In this document: positions 63,791 to 64,000 of the stretch, piece by piece
Position numbering within the stretch: position 1 is the stretch's first letter
Layout: the number at the start of each line of letters is the position of its first letter
Source: Alcanivorax sp. S6407
GTDB taxonomy: Bacteria; Pseudomonadota; Gammaproteobacteria; Pseudomonadales; Alcanivoracaceae
Assembly: GCF_023016115.1 (NCBI RefSeq)
Contig: NZ_JALKBH010000007.1
Span: 188,067 to 252,066, forward strand
DNA: 64,000 bases
Direction of reading: 5' to 3'
Notes under the pieces: generated by a model
Told to the model about the DNA's origin: nothing
The model's input: only the letters and a program-made list of their open reading frames with translations
The model's database searches: none
Translations under genes and position numbers: made by a program

Positions 63791-64000
63791 ACTTCGAACA
63801 GGCATTAAAGGACGCGAAAGGCCTAAAAAAAGACTCCCTTCGGTCGCCTCGCTGCGCTCGGTTCGTCCCCTGGAAGGGAACTCCTTGTATCTCTCCACGA
63901 GTGTTGATTAGCTACCAACACTCACGGGTCGGGCTAAAGCCTGTGGAACTCCTGAGGACATAGATCCTGCGCTGTAGATCTGGCTCCGACCCACATTCTC

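Larger units (their letters stand above)
63552..64000. other. Repeat-rich region at the window end
   Basis: Contains the nine-unit heptad array (63553-63615), the composite element (63630-63790), and an inverted pair GAGTGTTG/CAACACTC around 63899-63923. Small open frames here are repeat-derived (they share a peptide with frames at 48749-48946) and are not reported as genes. Confidence 0.6.

Noticed and set aside
63724..63963. Plus-strand small open frame at the window end
   Set aside because: It lies over the composite repeat with no ribosome site or similarity to a known family.

Overview
The window is from a gammaproteobacterium. Gene content and order resemble Pseudomonas, and the combination of rhombosortase, AmpG/AmpD/AmpE and very repeat-rich intergenic DNA suggests a marine Alcanivorax-like member of the Oceanospirillales; the genus is an inference. 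I saw no rRNA, tRNA, CRISPR array or intact insertion sequence. Most of the window is core chromosome.

Layout. 1-9.6 kb is the 3' half of the division and cell wall cluster (murD-ftsW-murG-murC-ddl-ftsQ-ftsA-ftsZ-lpxC, mostly overlapping genes on the + strand). 9.7-17.3 kb holds dciA, a LytM-type M23 peptidase, secA, argJ, a Nudix/TenI fusion and yacG. 17.5-22.8 kb holds coaE and the type IV pilus genes pilD-pilC-pilB, divergent from pilA, which has its own sigma-54 promoter. 23.0-31.0 kb is an AT-richer cassette of glycosyltransferases and an acyltransferase inserted between pilA and nadC. 31.1-37.5 kb carries nadC, an AGCS symporter, a DUF1631 protein, ampD and ampE. 38.0-43.0 kb is the pyruvate dehydrogenase pair aceE and aceF, split by a DUF559 endonuclease-like gene. 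43.0-45.7 kb is a BaeSR-like two-component system with a Spy-like gene. 45.9-55.2 kb holds a PduO-type adenosyltransferase, a TonB receptor, a PanE-type reductase, a REC-degenerate GGDEF protein, AmpG, an alkyltransferase-like protein, an SDR and a HugZ-like protein. 55.4-57.7 kb is groES-groEL with both a sigma-32-type promoter and a CIRCE operator. 57.9-63.6 kb holds rhombosortase, a DUF3592 protein, leuA, a HolD (psi)-like gene and rimI.

How the genes connect. Peptidoglycan synthesis and division genes lie in one cluster, and peptidoglycan recycling genes (ampD, ampE, ampG) are present elsewhere. The pilus genes make and process pilin; the adjacent membrane GT-C protein and polyprenyl-phosphate-type glycosyltransferase could glycosylate it. 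dciA and the holD-like gene are two easily missed replication genes, recognised here from motif and context.

The most unusual signal is non-coding. Many intergenic gaps carry inverted arms made of degenerate 7-bp tandem repeats: AGCNNCA, GAGNNNC, TTRACAG and GTCAGRC types, plus a CGCAACA type. The arms sit at or within a few bases of gene 3' ends, several times supply the stop codon itself, and often enclose a GC-rich hairpin or terminator. Several other inverted repeat types (GTAGGAGCG-like, GTAGGGCGG-like, CTCTCCC-like) and one MITE-like element are interspersed with them.
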